A stretch of DNA of 64,000 bases, from NCBI GenBank assembly GCA_964213345.1, contig CAXOVX010000022.1, positions 1-64,000 of the forward strand. Direction: 5' to 3'. Numbering within the stretch: position 1 is the first letter of the stretch; every line of letters starts with the position of its first letter. The position numbers and the translations under genes were made by a program. The notes under the pieces were generated by a model. It saw only the letters and a list, made by a program, of their open reading frames with translations, was not told the DNA's origin and did not search any database. Positions 63,645 to 64,000 of the stretch are shown piece after piece. The stretch is from CAXOVX01 sp964213345 (GTDB lineage Bacteria > Pseudomonadota > Alphaproteobacteria > Rickettsiales > Midichloriaceae).

Positions 63645-63995
63645 TTACTGCCTTTTTTTATCTCCGGACGCTCCCTGCCCGCGCTGATTCTGCAGCATGT
63701 TTACAAATTTGGACACATCCTCATACTGTAGTTTATTCGATATATTACTTGCTTTTAAGTTATCAAGAACATGTTCTTTAAAATCAGCTAGACCACTAAC
63801 TATTGACTGTTTAACGCCATCAGCTTCTCTGTTGTGATGAAATACTTCTGCAATTTTATGGCACAACCCCAACAAGGCTTTTACTACATAGCCAAATACC
63901 ATCTCAAATTTACCATGAGGTCCATTTCGCTCCTCTAATTCACGCTGAACATCTGATACAAACAATTTGAACGATCCGCTGATGTCACCAGGCAT
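63645..63995 (-). CDS. Unrecognised protein, 116 residues, possibly cut by the window edge
   Basis: The frame reads MPGDISGSFKLFVSDVQRELEERNG to QNQRGQGASGDKKRQ. Mostly helical and charged, with no signal or membrane segment. The ATG at 63993-63995 lies five bases from the end of the window, so the true start may be further upstream. It lies 299 bases upstream of the 400-residue gene on the same strand, and both may be lineage-specific genes. Confidence 0.5.
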   Translation of the reverse strand: MPGDISGSFKLFVSDVQRELEERNGPHGKFEMVFGYVVKALLGLCHKIAEVFHHNREADGVKQSIVSGLADFKEHVLDNLKASNISNKLQYEDVSKFVNMLQNQRGQGASGDKKRQ

Positions 63996-64000
63996 TAAAG

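Overview
The window looks like a stretch of chromosome from a reduced, AT-rich, obligately host-associated alphaproteobacterium of the order Rickettsiales. The grounds are the housekeeping genes (ddl-ftsQ-ftsA, tilS, a Kup K+ carrier, pdhA, mdh, yajC, an AddA-type helicase), a very large ankyrin-repeat protein, a VirB4 paralog with degenerate nucleotide-binding motifs, an NAD-type large glutamate dehydrogenase, and heavy load of decayed insertion sequences. A flagellar hook-junction cluster (flgJ-like, flgN-like, flgK, flgL) is unusual for Rickettsiales and points towards the Midichloriaceae-like branch. The genus cannot be fixed from sequence reading alone.

Layout. 1-3.5 kb is an IS graveyard (IS982, IS5, IS110 and IS630 remnants nested in one another). 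3.7-8 kb carries, on the minus strand, rpsA (with a decayed sixth S1 domain downstream of its stop), cmk, a flavodoxin-fold gene and pdhA. 8.3-18.4 kb on the plus strand holds a 1914-residue ankyrin protein, pth, ychF, then rpsM, rpsK and rpoA with unusually long spacers, followed by tRNA-Arg(TCT). 18.9-21.3 kb is a second IS cluster. 21.35-31.5 kb on the minus strand carries an M23 endopeptidase, an orphan rpsH, tilS, ftsA, ftsQ, ddl, a short glutamine-synthetase-like gene and kup. 31.7-33.6 kb is a third IS cluster. 33.7-40.2 kb on the minus strand carries ptrB, yajC, mdh and addA. 40.3-50.8 kb carries a DsbA-like protein, an outer-membrane beta-barrel, a 57-residue-repeat protein, dprA, the VirB4 paralog and a cysteine-rich exported protein. 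51.2-58.3 kb carries the flagellar cluster and an N-terminally shortened glutamate dehydrogenase. 58.4-60 kb is a fourth IS cluster. 60.1-64 kb on the minus strand carries a lipoprotein, an MFS transporter and two unrecognised genes.

The most distinctive non-coding signal is a family of about 120-135 bp palindrome-ended repeats (called PE-1 here), with termini resembling TATACCAAGTCCC / GGGACTTGGTATA. At least eleven full or partial copies are scattered between genes, inside dead transposons, and in one case supplying the last codons and stop of a protein. A second family (PE-2), ending in GACTTCTTTCGAAACTCGC and its complement, is present in about five copies. Both recall the palindromic elements of Rickettsia genomes and small non-autonomous transposons. 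I see no CRISPR array, no rRNA and only one tRNA.

Genes appear to work in familiar modules: cell-wall synthesis and division (ddl, ftsQ, ftsA, M23 peptidase), translation (rpsA, rpsM, rpsK, rpsH, rpoA, pth, ychF, tilS), central metabolism (pdhA, mdh, gdh), envelope and export (yajC, DsbA-like protein, beta-barrel, VirB4 paralog) and the flagellar hook-filament junction. Several canonical operons are broken up by repeats, and several proteins are shorter than their families (RpsA, AddA, GDH, glutamine synthetase), which fits ongoing genome erosion.
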